The position numbers were made by a program, and so were the translations under genes. The notes beneath the pieces are model-generated. The model searched no databases and was not told the origin of the DNA. It was given only the letters and a program-made list of their open reading frames with translations. Below are positions 17,329 through 25,952 of a stretch of DNA of 36,808 bases, one piece after another (within the stretch, counting starts at the first letter, position 1; every line of letters begins with the position of its first letter). Where the stretch lies: assembly GCA_014238125.1 (NCBI GenBank), contig JABABS010000090.1, positions 1-36,808 on the forward strand, in the 5' to 3' direction. This DNA comes from Phycisphaerales bacterium (lineage in GTDB: Bacteria; Planctomycetota; Phycisphaerae; Phycisphaerales; SM1A02).

Positions 17329-18672
17329 ATGTTTTCTCGAATTCTTATTGCCAATCGAGGCGAAATTGCCTTGCGAATTATTAGAGCAGCCCGTGCTTTA
17401 GAAGTCGAAACAGTGTGCGTCTATTCAGAAGCGGATGTTGGTGCGCCTTGGCTAGAATTGGCAGACAAAACTGTTTGTATTGGTAAAGGGCCTTCAGCTG
17501 ATTCATATTTGCGAATTGATCGAATCATCTCTGCCGCAGAAATGACTAATTCAGAAGCAATACATCCCGGTTATGGCTTTCTCGCAGAGAACGCGCACTT
17601 TGCAGAGGTTTGTAGAGATTGCAATATCGAATTCATAGGGCCATCGCCCGAAGCGATGGCAAAACTTGGGGATAAAATTAGTTGTAAAAGATTAGCAAGG
17701 GAAGCTGGCACACCTGTTTTCCCGGGAACAGATGGTGAAATAGAAGAACTTGAAGAAGCCCTTGAAATGGCTGAAATCATTGGATACCCCGTGATCGTAA
17801 AAGCCACTGCCGGCGGTGGTGGCAAAGGTATGCGGATTGCACATAATGTATCTGAGCTTCGAACTGCAGTCACTGCTGCACAACAAGAAGCAGTTGCTTC
17901 GTTTGGAAACGGGGCGGTTTATCTTGAAAAATTCTTGGAAAATGCACGGCACGTAGAAGTGCAAATTATTGGTGACAAGCACGGAAATGCAATTCATCTG
18001 TATAACCGTGATTGTACAAGTCAACGGCGTCATCAGAAATTAGTCGAAGAAGGGCCAGCGCCTGGAATTGATCCTGCCATTCGAGATAAAGTTTGCGATT
18101 CAGCAGCAGAACTTATCCGTAAGGCAAAGTACAGTGGTGCAGCGACTGTTGAATTTTTAATGAACGAAAAGCAGGAATTTTTCATGCTTGAAGTCAACAC
18201 CCGCGTCCAAGTTGAACACCCAGTGACTGAAATGATTACTGGAGTTGATATTGTGCAAGAATCAATTCGCGTTGCAGCAGGAGAAGAACTTTCTTGGAAA
18301 CAAGAAGATGTTCGTTTGCTTGGGCATGCAATTGAATGCAGAATTAACGCTGAAGATCCAGACAATAATTTTATGCCCCAGCCAGGACTAATTGAAACTT
18401 GGCAATTGCCAGGTGGTCCGGGAGTGCGAGTGGAATCACATGTTCGCGCAGGGTATCTAATTCCTCCAAATTATGATTCAATGATTGGTAAACTTATTGT
18501 AGTTGGACGTGACAGAAATGAAGCAATTTTACGAATGCGTTGTGCCCTCTCTGAAATGAAGGTTGGACCAATAAAAACGACTATTCCCTTGCATCAACGC
18601 TTGATGAATCACCAAGCGTTTGTCAGCGCAGAGTTTGATATTCATTGGGTCGAACGATTGCTCGAAATTTAG
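17329..18672 (+). CDS. accC: Biotin carboxylase, acetyl-CoA carboxylase subunit
   Basis: The 447-residue enzyme carboxylates biotin on AccB using ATP and bicarbonate. All three parts are visible: the N-terminal domain starting with FSRILIANRGEIALRIIRA, the ATP-grasp domain with the glycine-rich loop GGGGKGMR (near residue 163), EKFLENARHVEVQIIGD and FFMLEVNTRVQVEHPVTE, and the C-terminal domain from RINAEDP. The length equals that of the E. coli enzyme. An AGAGGA lies about 12 bases before the ATG. It forms an operon with accB. Its stop codon overlaps the stop of the convergent CvpA-like gene. Confidence 0.96.
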   Translation: MFSRILIANRGEIALRIIRAARALEVETVCVYSEADVGAPWLELADKTVCIGKGPSADSYLRIDRIISAAEMTNSEAIHPGYGFLAENAHFAEVCRDCNIEFIGPSPEAMAKLGDKISCKRLAREAGTPVFPGTDGEIEELEEALEMAEIIGYPVIVKATAGGGGKGMRIAHNVSELRTAVTAAQQEAVASFGNGAVYLEKFLENARHVEVQIIGDKHGNAIHLYNRDCTSQRRHQKLVEEGPAPGIDPAIRDKVCDSAAELIRKAKYSGAATVEFLMNEKQEFFMLEVNTRVQVEHPVTEMITGVDIVQESIRVAAGEELSWKQEDVRLLGHAIECRINAEDPDNNFMPQPGLIETWQLPGGPGVRVESHVRAGYLIPPNYDSMIGKLIVVGRDRNEAILRMRCALSEMKVGPIKTTIPLHQRLMNHQAFVSAEFDIHWVERLLEI

Positions 18673-20285
18673 ATATCGTCAACTGGTCTTTTAATATATT
18701 TATTACAAGTGCCAACTGTAATATCACCAAGCATTAATTCTCTGATCGTTTGCCCCTCGGTGATTTGGAAAATCAGAGTCATCTTGATTGCTCCACTTGT
18801 TGGAAGTGGTGGTAGTTCACCAATGGTTCTAATTGGTGAGCCGGGTGACAACGTTAAATCCATTTTGCCGCCAGTATCAAGGTAATATCCAATAGGCCAA
18901 TATTTGTTGTGGTCGTTGTCAATCAGTGCTATTTCAGCATTCACACCTACTACTGGGATTAAATCAAAAATAGAGGCAGCTGAATTCCTGCTGACGTCTA
19001 TTTGAACGACTTTTGCACCTTCGTCATTTCTTACACCTTTAACACGAAGTTTGCCAGAAACGCCTGGTGAAGTCCACTTGCGAACAAGTTTTCCTTCGAT
19101 AAAGTATGCATCTTCAACAACGATACTGCTTGGAAGTCCATTTGTTGAAAGCGTTAATTTACCTAGACGTTCTGTAATAAGAACAATGTTGTCTAAAGGA
19201 TAGCCCATGACTGGTCGGCCGCCACGAATGTCTTCAGCGGATACAATTTTTCCTGTGTAGCGTTCAATATCCGTTTCAGCTAGGGCTACTGAATCTGTAG
19301 ATGGGACATCAAGTCTTGTTCCTCGAATCTGTAGAAAGCGGGGTATAAAAGTATTGTCTGCTTCAAAAACAAAAGTAATATCTGCAGTTTTTCGCGCGGG
19401 AACGCTAGAGGCGTAGTGAGAAACTGCATCAAAGTTATAGACATTTTGCCCATCGTTTTGTGTTTCTTGTTCCCAGCGTACAGGGTAAATCACTTGTGGA
19501 GTTTTTTGACCACTTGCCTTGCCGATGAGGCGAACTTGTGAACTTGAAAGGCAAAGTTGCCCTCCGAAATCGAGGGCTTCTGCATTGAAATGGACTTGCA
19601 TTACGATTAAACCGTTCTCGCTCATCCGAACTTTTGTAACCGACGCAGCGTCTGGCAGAAGTGCAAGTTGTCCTTTGCCATTATTGATTGAATCTCGAAC
19701 AAGACAAGAGAGTTCGTCAATCTTTGGATTATAATGAAGCAGAGGGGTCCCGCTGATGTCAGGCCTAAAGGCACCGACACTCAACATTCCAAAAAAATCA
19801 TTCGTTAATCTTGTAAATGGAATGATGAGTTGTCCGCCAACATTGGTCACAATAGAGTTATTGCTACCGTCTCTTCCTATTCCTTGGTATCCCATAATGT
19901 CAGTAGTTGAATGAATAAATCCCATGCTAATTACACAAATGCCAACTGTAAGGACACCAGAGAATATTCCTGCAACTCCGCCCGCAGCAAGATTCACGAT
20001 GTCAGGGAATTGTGTATTGCCAAAAGCAATTTTGTCTGAGATCACCCTTAGTACGAGAAGTGAAATTGTGAATGTGCCAATGAGTGAAACGCCCCACGCG
20101 TAATTGTCAAATGTTCCACCAGACATCATCGCAATTGCTAATGGTTCCCAGAAAGCGAATGCAAGTGTGCCTGCAGCAATGACACAAACCAAATGAAGAA
20201 GTGCGCTGAGTAGACCTTGGGTTGCCCACCAGTAGGCGATGAGGGCAGCCATGCCGATTAACAAAATGTTAAAAATAATAATCAT
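18669..20285 (-). CDS. CvpA-like membrane protein with large unknown C-terminal domain
   Basis: The 538-residue protein begins with four hydrophobic helices (about residues 1-130) in the arrangement of the CvpA family, including the glycine-rich FPDIVNLAAGGVAGIFSGV segment. CvpA itself is about 160 residues and affects colicin V production and envelope stress. Here about 370 further residues follow, predicted soluble and beta-rich, with no catalytic motif that I recognise. That part would face the periplasm if the helices insert as in CvpA. The gene starts 6 bases after the degenerate PilB-like gene and is therefore the third member of a PilT-led operon. The CvpA label is by pattern; the extra domain is unassigned. 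Confidence 0.65.
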   Translation of the reverse strand: MIIIFNILLIGMAALIAYWWATQGLLSALLHLVCVIAAGTLAFAFWEPLAIAMMSGGTFDNYAWGVSLIGTFTISLLVLRVISDKIAFGNTQFPDIVNLAAGGVAGIFSGVLTVGICVISMGFIHSTTDIMGYQGIGRDGSNNSIVTNVGGQLIIPFTRLTNDFFGMLSVGAFRPDISGTPLLHYNPKIDELSCLVRDSINNGKGQLALLPDAASVTKVRMSENGLIVMQVHFNAEALDFGGQLCLSSSQVRLIGKASGQKTPQVIYPVRWEQETQNDGQNVYNFDAVSHYASSVPARKTADITFVFEADNTFIPRFLQIRGTRLDVPSTDSVALAETDIERYTGKIVSAEDIRGGRPVMGYPLDNIVLITERLGKLTLSTNGLPSSIVVEDAYFIEGKLVRKWTSPGVSGKLRVKGVRNDEGAKVVQIDVSRNSAASIFDLIPVVGVNAEIALIDNDHNKYWPIGYYLDTGGKMDLTLSPGSPIRTIGELPPLPTSGAIKMTLIFQITEGQTIRELMLGDITVGTCNKYIKRPVDDI

Positions 20286-20291
20286 ATCGCG

Positions 20292-21941
20292 TTACTTCTT
20301 CTTAGCCTTTTTCTTAGCTTGACCAGATTTTGCAACCCGACCAAATTCTTCAAGTGTTGTTGTACCTGCTGCAACTTTTGCCCAGCCGGCATCTTGTAAA
20401 CGAACTAACTTGTTTTCTCTGCGGGCTAGCGCCATTGCAGCTTTGAGGTCGCCTGCTATTAGTTGTTTTCGAATATCTTTAGTGAGGAACATCGTTTCAA
20501 ACACGCCGATTTGTCCAAGATAACCACACCCTCTGCAGACTGGGCATTCAACCACCTTGTTCTTCACTTGAAGCTGCCCGCTTGCGCGGTAGAGATGCTC
20601 AACATCTTTAATAGGGAGACCTTGTTTTGCTAAATCTTCGGATGGTTTGTATGCCACACGACAATTTTCGCAGACTTTACGTACGAGTCTTTGATATGTA
20701 ACAGCTTGTAAACTATTAAACGCTTCGCGTGGGTCTCCAACAAGTGACGCCCATTTAGAAACAAGATCTCTAAAGGAACTTGCGTTCATTCCTACAAAAA
20801 TCAACGGTCCATCTATGCCACTTTTCGCTGCCAAACTTGCAGAAGCAGCGTCGTCCATATCAGCAGAAAGGATGATTTCAGGATCTCGGCGAAGAACAGT
20901 TTGTAAATTTGTTTGGTAATCGCCACCATCTTCACCAACAATTTGGTGTGTGACGCCTTCAAGTGATGCCATGTTCTCTTTTTCTAGTGCGAGGATGTTG
21001 TTCAAATATGAGTCGTGGCTATGTACCAAAGAGTAGCAAGTTGCAGTTAAGCCTTGCTGTTTTGCACTGCCAACTAGAATTACACCATGGCGATGTTCGT
21101 CTTGTTGATATATGCCAAGCGATTCGATTTGTTCTGGTAGTAGCCCAGTAGTGTCGAGAGGAATACGAATAGATTTTTCACGGTCAAACTCAATTTTCAG
21201 AGAATGACTTCCAGTGGAACCCGAGGCGGTGAGATCAACGGCTGTTCTCCCACCTTCGTGAATAATTGTAAATGCACCATGCTGTTTCTTGCGAACATCT
21301 GCAGGGTCAGTTCCAGCGATTTCTTTGAGGAAACCAACAGCTGCAACACCATCTTTAGGTGAGAGTACATCGGTTTTGTTTGGGATACCATCCACCAAGT
21401 AGATGCCTTGGCATCTCTTTGAGTTCAGTTCAATTTCTAATCTTGATGATCGGTTTGCGAGAGGCGAAGAAAGTAACGTTTCCGCATCTAAATAGGCAAG
21501 TAATTTTTCGTCTGTTTTATCTGGTACAGCAACCTCGCCGTTTGGCCCGTCAAATTTCAACACAACTGCTCGACCAGCTTTCTTTGCTCTGCGTTGTTCC
21601 GCGAGCACGCGTAATCCCTCGGTACCAATTTGGAATTGCTCGCTTTCTGGAACTTCTGCGTTTCGATATTTCCAGTAAATGAAGGTAGGAATAAACAAGA
21701 TGACACAACCAATTGGGAAACTAATGTAAAAGTTAGGGATGAAGAGAATTGCAATAAGTGCAGCAGCGGCGCCGGCAAGTTGGTATGAATTCCACTTGAT
21801 AGGGTCAAGGTGATACTTTGCTGCGTCTTTATCTAACTTAGTCCCAACAAGCCAAGCCCAGGCAACAAACAAAGCGACAAGGAAAATAGGTTTCCACGGA
21901 CTCATGAAATAAACTGGTGTAAATTCTGCCAACAAGCTCAT
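20292..21941 (-). CDS. Membrane-anchored PilB/GspE-like protein with lost ATPase motifs
   Basis: The 549-residue protein has two to three N-terminal hydrophobic helices (about residues 15-33 and 54-90), which are unusual for a secretion ATPase. The rest aligns in order with PilB/GspE. At the Walker A place it reads GVILVGSAKQQGLT (286-299), without GxxxxGK[ST]. The Walker B place reads EIILSADMDD (355-364), without the VGEIRD glutamate. LQTVLRRDP is kept just before it. The zinc-binding cysteines are conserved (Cys424/Cys427 and Cys466/Cys469, followed by GYLGQIGVFE). It should thus fold like the family but not hydrolyse ATP. It ends in a lysine-rich tail. Its ATG overlaps the PilT-like stop as TAATG. 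Confidence 0.8.
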   Translation of the reverse strand: MSLLAEFTPVYFMSPWKPIFLVALFVAWAWLVGTKLDKDAAKYHLDPIKWNSYQLAGAAAALIAILFIPNFYISFPIGCVILFIPTFIYWKYRNAEVPESEQFQIGTEGLRVLAEQRRAKKAGRAVVLKFDGPNGEVAVPDKTDEKLLAYLDAETLLSSPLANRSSRLEIELNSKRCQGIYLVDGIPNKTDVLSPKDGVAAVGFLKEIAGTDPADVRKKQHGAFTIIHEGGRTAVDLTASGSTGSHSLKIEFDREKSIRIPLDTTGLLPEQIESLGIYQQDEHRHGVILVGSAKQQGLTATCYSLVHSHDSYLNNILALEKENMASLEGVTHQIVGEDGGDYQTNLQTVLRRDPEIILSADMDDAASASLAAKSGIDGPLIFVGMNASSFRDLVSKWASLVGDPREAFNSLQAVTYQRLVRKVCENCRVAYKPSEDLAKQGLPIKDVEHLYRASGQLQVKNKVVECPVCRGCGYLGQIGVFETMFLTKDIRKQLIAGDLKAAMALARRENKLVRLQDAGWAKVAAGTTTLEEFGRVAKSGQAKKKAKKK

Positions 21942-23086
21942 TAGGCAATGCCCTTGATTTTCATTTTGAGGTCTTCAGGTTTTGGTGTCGCGTCAAGTGC
22001 ATCTTTGAGCGAAATCCATTCTTCTTCGTACAATTTTAACAAAGCAGTGTTGAGATCCATCATTCCCTCTTCGTGGCTCTTCTTGATGACTTCAAGAAGT
22101 TCACCCTCACGACCCTCAAGAATGTACTTAGTGACGATCGGTGTATTGAGCAGGATTTCAAGAGCAGGGATTCGCGGTGTATCTTCGCGCAATGTTGGTA
22201 ATAACTTTTGATACACAATTGCACGAAGATTGTACGCTAGCAGTTTACGAATTTGTCCACGTTCGGTTTCAGGGAACAGATCGTAAATACGGCCGAACGT
22301 TTGCCATGCAGAAGATGCGTGGATGGTGCCGAAAACAAGGTGTCCCGTTTCCGCAGCACGAATCGCTGATTCAAACGTTTCATAGTCTCGCATTTCTCCA
22401 ACAAGCACAACATCTGGATCTTCACGGACAAGCGCACGAAGTGCTTCGTCAAAACTCAAGCAATCTATGCCAACTTCACGTTGGTTAATGGTTGCTTTGT
22501 CATCAGTGAAAATATATTCAATAGGATCTTCGATTGTGACAATGTGGCAGCGCTTTCGTTGGTTTACATAATTCAACATTGCAGCAATAGAAGTTGATTT
22601 GCCTGAACCTGTAACACCAGCAAACAATATCAAGCCGTTTGCACTCATCGAAACTTCACCAAGAACATCTGCAAGGTGAAGTTCTTCAAAAGACATGATG
22701 TTGCCGGTAATTAAACGGCAAACAAGGGAAGGTTTTCCACGCGCCATAAAAATATTTACACGGAATCGGTTGTGGGCATCGTAGTCATACGCCAAGTCCA
22801 TCTGGCCGTGCTTATGAAAGTGTTTGTACTGCCCTGCATCAAGAATATCTTTTGCAATTTGGTAACAAAGGTCTTCACTGTTCATTTCAGTATCAAGAGA
22901 ACGCAATACGCCGCGGACTCGAATGCGAGGTTTTGTTCCAGCCTTTACATGTAGGTCTGACCCTTCAAAGTTGATGGTCGACTTGAGCATTTTCCGGAAC
23001 GCCGCTAGCCCCTCGCCCGGTTTTGTTCCTTTGTCATGGTGGACAGGATCCGAGTTGAATTCTTCAGTTTGTTCTTCGTGTGTCAC
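21941..23086 (-). CDS. pilT: PilT-like type IV pilus retraction ATPase
   Basis: The 381-residue ATPase has all functional motifs: Walker A GVTGSGKS (157-164), Asp box IEDPIEY (185-191), Walker B VLVGEMRD (227-234) and His box [14 protein letters not shown] (247-260), plus the N-terminal [18 protein letters not shown] that marks the PilT branch. PilT hexamers retract type IV pili, and relatives act in other secretion machines. The canonical C-terminal AIRNLIRE motif is not seen; the C-terminus instead has [22 protein letters not shown]. It starts at a GTG with a GAGAG about 10 bases upstream. It heads the minus-strand operon and is divergent from guaB. No pilin, prepilin peptidase or PilC is nearby. 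Confidence 0.88.
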   Translation of the reverse strand: MTHEEQTEEFNSDPVHHDKGTKPGEGLAAFRKMLKSTINFEGSDLHVKAGTKPRIRVRGVLRSLDTEMNSEDLCYQIAKDILDAGQYKHFHKHGQMDLAYDYDAHNRFRVNIFMARGKPSLVCRLITGNIMSFEELHLADVLGEVSMSANGLILFAGVTGSGKSTSIAAMLNYVNQRKRCHIVTIEDPIEYIFTDDKATINQREVGIDCLSFDEALRALVREDPDVVLVGEMRDYETFESAIRAAETGHLVFGTIHASSAWQTFGRIYDLFPETERGQIRKLLAYNLRAIVYQKLLPTLREDTPRIPALEILLNTPIVTKYILEGREGELLEVIKKSHEEGMMDLNTALLKLYEEEWISLKDALDATPKPEDLKMKIKGIA

Positions 23087-23153
23087 AGTTCATCTCTCTG
23101 GTAAATATGGAAGTGCCATTTTATTGGCGGTTAGAAGGCATAAGATACAGGAA

Positions 23154-23182
23154 TTGACATCGAAACGGCGTTTAGGTATTGA
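23154..23182 (+). promoter_or_regulatory. Strong promoter upstream of guaB
   Basis: A perfect -35 box TTGACA (23154-23159) is followed after exactly 17 bp by TATTGA (23177-23182). The transcript would start near 23189, which is just past the ATG at 23187. Either the mRNA starts slightly earlier and is leaderless, or translation begins at the ATG at 23214 or 23220. Confidence 0.55.
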
Positions 23183-23186
23183 CAGA

Positions 23187-24698
23187 ATGGCTAAAATTAG
23201 CGATCATTGCCCAATGGAAATGAAGAACATCTCTGAGGGCATCACATTTGATGATGTCTTACTCGTCCCGCGGTACAGCGTGGTCACGCCAGATATGGCT
23301 GATACCTCTACTCGGCTGACCAAAAATATCAAACTAAATATCCCCTTGATCTCAGCTCCAATGGATACTGTGACAGAATCGACGTTGGCGATCGCTCTTG
23401 CTCAAGAGGGGGGAATTGGCATCATTCACAAAAATATGCCCTCTCAAGTGCAGGCTCGGGAGGTGGCAAAGGTAAAGCGATCTGAGAATGGCGTGATCAC
23501 TGACCCCGTAACATTAGGTCCTGAAGATTCTGTTGGCAAAGCACTTACATTAATGGAAGAACAGAATGTTTCGGGTTTCCCCGTCACGCTTGATGGCTCT
23601 GGAGACGGCGAAGTTGTGGGTATTTTAACTCGTAGAGACATGAAATTTGTTGATACGTCAGATCAACTCGTTGGCGAGTTCATGACTTCGAATAATCTGG
23701 TGACTGCACCTGTTGGTACATCCCTTGAAAAAGCAGAGTCAATTCTTACGCGTGCGAGAGTGGAAAAATTACTTATTATTGATGACTCTAACAAACTGCG
23801 GGGTTTGATCACAATGCGTGATATCGATAACATTCAGCATCATCCTCAAGCATGCAGAGATGAACGTGGCCGGCTGCGAGTTGGAGCAGGTGTTGGAGTT
23901 CACCAATTCGAACGTGTTCAAGCATTGATAGATGCGGAAGTTGACGTCGTTGTTGTGGATACTGCACATGGCCATTCAAAGAATGTTATCGAGACTGTGA
24001 AAGAAATTAAAAACAGGTGGGACATTGACGTTATTGCTGGAAACGTTGCAACAACTGAAGGCGCTCAGGCACTCATCGATGCGGGTGTAGATGCAGTTAA
24101 GGTTGGAATTGGTCCCGGATCAATTTGTACAACACGCATCGTAAGCGGTGTTGGTGTTCCACAATTAACAGCAATTGTTAACGTGTGCGAAGCTGCAATG
24201 AAAACAAACATTCCAGTGATTGCAGATGGCGGTATACGTCAAAGTGGTGACATTGGTAAAGCAATCGCTGCGGGTGCAAGTTGCGTGATGCTCGGTTCAC
24301 TTCTTGCGGGTTTAGACGAGAGTCCTGGTGAACTTATTTTGCACCGCGGGCGCCGTTTTAAAACCTACCGAGGAATGGGAAGTGAAGGCGCGATGGGCGC
24401 AGGTTCTGCAGATCGCTACGGACAATCGGCTGTAAAAGAAACAAACAAATTTGTACCTGAAGGTGTAGAAGGACGCGTGCCATATCGCGGTCCACTCGGA
24501 GAATTTGTGTATCAAATGGTTGGCGGTTTACGGGCAGCGATGGGGTACTGTGGTACTGAAACCATTGAAGATCTTCGGCAACAAGCAACGTTTGTTCGAG
24601 TAAGTGGAGCGTCGTTGATTGAAAGTCATCCCCATGACATTCAAATTATTAAGGAAGCACCAAATTACCAAGTGAGCACTGATCCTGCACGGCCGTAA
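23187..24698 (+). CDS. guaB: Inosine-5'-monophosphate dehydrogenase
   Basis: This enzyme oxidises IMP to XMP with NAD in the committed step of GMP synthesis. The catalytic barrel contains the cysteine loop GPGSICTTR, the [12 protein letters not shown] phosphate site and the flap [16 protein letters not shown]. Two CBS domains interrupt the barrel (about residues 105-225 counted from 23187) and include [11 protein letters not shown] and [12 protein letters not shown]. The start is uncertain: 23187 gives 503 residues, while 23214 or 23220 give 494 or 492 and begin nearer the family's usual start ([13 protein letters not shown]). The open frame back to 22923 is rejected because it crosses the promoter. 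The transporter gene follows after one base. Confidence 0.95.
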   Translation: MAKISDHCPMEMKNISEGITFDDVLLVPRYSVVTPDMADTSTRLTKNIKLNIPLISAPMDTVTESTLAIALAQEGGIGIIHKNMPSQVQAREVAKVKRSENGVITDPVTLGPEDSVGKALTLMEEQNVSGFPVTLDGSGDGEVVGILTRRDMKFVDTSDQLVGEFMTSNNLVTAPVGTSLEKAESILTRARVEKLLIIDDSNKLRGLITMRDIDNIQHHPQACRDERGRLRVGAGVGVHQFERVQALIDAEVDVVVVDTAHGHSKNVIETVKEIKNRWDIDVIAGNVATTEGAQALIDAGVDAVKVGIGPGSICTTRIVSGVGVPQLTAIVNVCEAAMKTNIPVIADGGIRQSGDIGKAIAAGASCVMLGSLLAGLDESPGELILHRGRRFKTYRGMGSEGAMGAGSADRYGQSAVKETNKFVPEGVEGRVPYRGPLGEFVYQMVGGLRAAMGYCGTETIEDLRQQATFVRVSGASLIESHPHDIQIIKEAPNYQVSTDPARP

Positions 24699-24699
24699 A

Positions 24700-25866
24700 G
24701 TGAACAAACAGACAAGTTTGTCAGCATCACTCGGGCTGACGTTTTTTGCATCGGCAGGAACGAGCGTGGTTTGGAACGGCTTGCCGTTTATTGCAAAACA
24801 GCAGTATGACTTTAGCGAAACGAAAAATCTTTCGCTTTATTTACTTATTGGAGTTGTTTATGTTTCAGCGGCGCTGAGTGCCGGCAAGTTGACAAAGGCG
24901 GTGGGTCGTTACTGTTCGCCGAGGTCAGTGTTGGCATTCTTGCTTTTGATTCAAACTTCAGTTTGCATGACCACTTTGGTTTTCTCAGGGGAATGGACGC
25001 TTTGGTTAACGGGAGGTATTTTGGGAATTTGTAGCGCGTGGATGTGGCCAATCGTAGAAAGTTTTTTGGTCGCAGGAAGGCATGGCAAAGAAATGCGCCG
25101 CGTAATTGGATGGTGGAACATTGTCTGGATGATTTCAGTTGCCGCAACGATGTTCGCAATGGCGCCACTGATGGATGCACATGCTTCGATGGTGATTGTT
25201 GGTCTTGGGGCATTGTTTTGTGTTGCAGCTTTGGTGTTGGCTGCATATCCAAAGAATCCTGCCGAGCATGACGTTGAAGCATCTTCAGCAGTTGTGCCCA
25301 CGAGTTACAAACAATTACTAAAGGGGGTTAGGATATTATTACCGCTGAGTTATATTATCAATGGCACACTTGCACCGTTGCTGCCTTACGTCTTGACGAA
25401 TCTTACGATTGAGCTTTTTTGGCAAACACCAGCAGTCGCTACATGGATGATCGCACGTGTTGGTGTGACTTGGTGGATGTGGAAAGTGGAGGGATGGCAC
25501 AATAGATGGTCGGTCTTGTGGTTGGCGATCATTGCCATGGCAATTGGTTTCGTCTGTATTTTTGCCGCTAGCGGCTTAGTTACCTTGTTTGCTGGGTTAA
25601 CTCTTTTCGGAGGCGGGATGGGAATGGTGTATTACGCCGGTTTGTATTACGCAATGGCCGTGGGTCATGCCGAACTCAATGCAGGTGGTACGCACGAGGC
25701 GTTGATTGGAACGGGATATGCAGTTGGCCCAACCGCTGGCTTACTCGCAATTTCATTTTCAAAATCTGAGGCCACAATAAGCCCAGCACCCTTGATAACG
25801 ACAGTTTCCTGCATTATCATCGCCTCTGGGGCGGCGTTATGGGCGATTTCTAGAAAAGCCCGATAA
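24700..25866 (+). CDS. MFS-like membrane transporter, substrate unknown
   Basis: The 388-residue protein has about eleven to twelve hydrophobic helices and the general layout of a major facilitator superfamily carrier. It has no signal peptide and no other domain. No family signature that would point to a substrate is recognised. It starts at a GTG one base after the guaB stop, so it is very probably co-transcribed and co-translated with guaB. A link with nucleotide or purine transport is conceivable from that position but is not shown by the sequence. The 86 bases after its stop contain no clear terminator. Confidence 0.7.
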   Translation: MNKQTSLSASLGLTFFASAGTSVVWNGLPFIAKQQYDFSETKNLSLYLLIGVVYVSAALSAGKLTKAVGRYCSPRSVLAFLLLIQTSVCMTTLVFSGEWTLWLTGGILGICSAWMWPIVESFLVAGRHGKEMRRVIGWWNIVWMISVAATMFAMAPLMDAHASMVIVGLGALFCVAALVLAAYPKNPAEHDVEASSAVVPTSYKQLLKGVRILLPLSYIINGTLAPLLPYVLTNLTIELFWQTPAVATWMIARVGVTWWMWKVEGWHNRWSVLWLAIIAMAIGFVCIFAASGLVTLFAGLTLFGGGMGMVYYAGLYYAMAVGHAELNAGGTHEALIGTGYAVGPTAGLLAISFSKSEATISPAPLITTVSCIIIASGAALWAISRKAR

Positions 25867-25952
25867 TGTGTTGGCATTTATAGGGTTATTGCATCTAGAA
25901 TCGTCTTTCCGATGAAGAACTGTGGTCGTATTTGACCCGTAAGGAAAGAACT

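Noticed and set aside
18669-23086. A type IV pilus or type II secretion gene cluster
   Set aside because: Only ATPase-like genes and a CvpA-like gene are present; no pilin, PilC, PilM-Q, secretin or prepilin peptidase is in the window.
22923-23186. N-terminal extension of the guaB frame by 88 codons
   Set aside because: It runs opposite to the start of the PilT-like gene and across a consensus promoter, and the added residues do not resemble IMP dehydrogenase.
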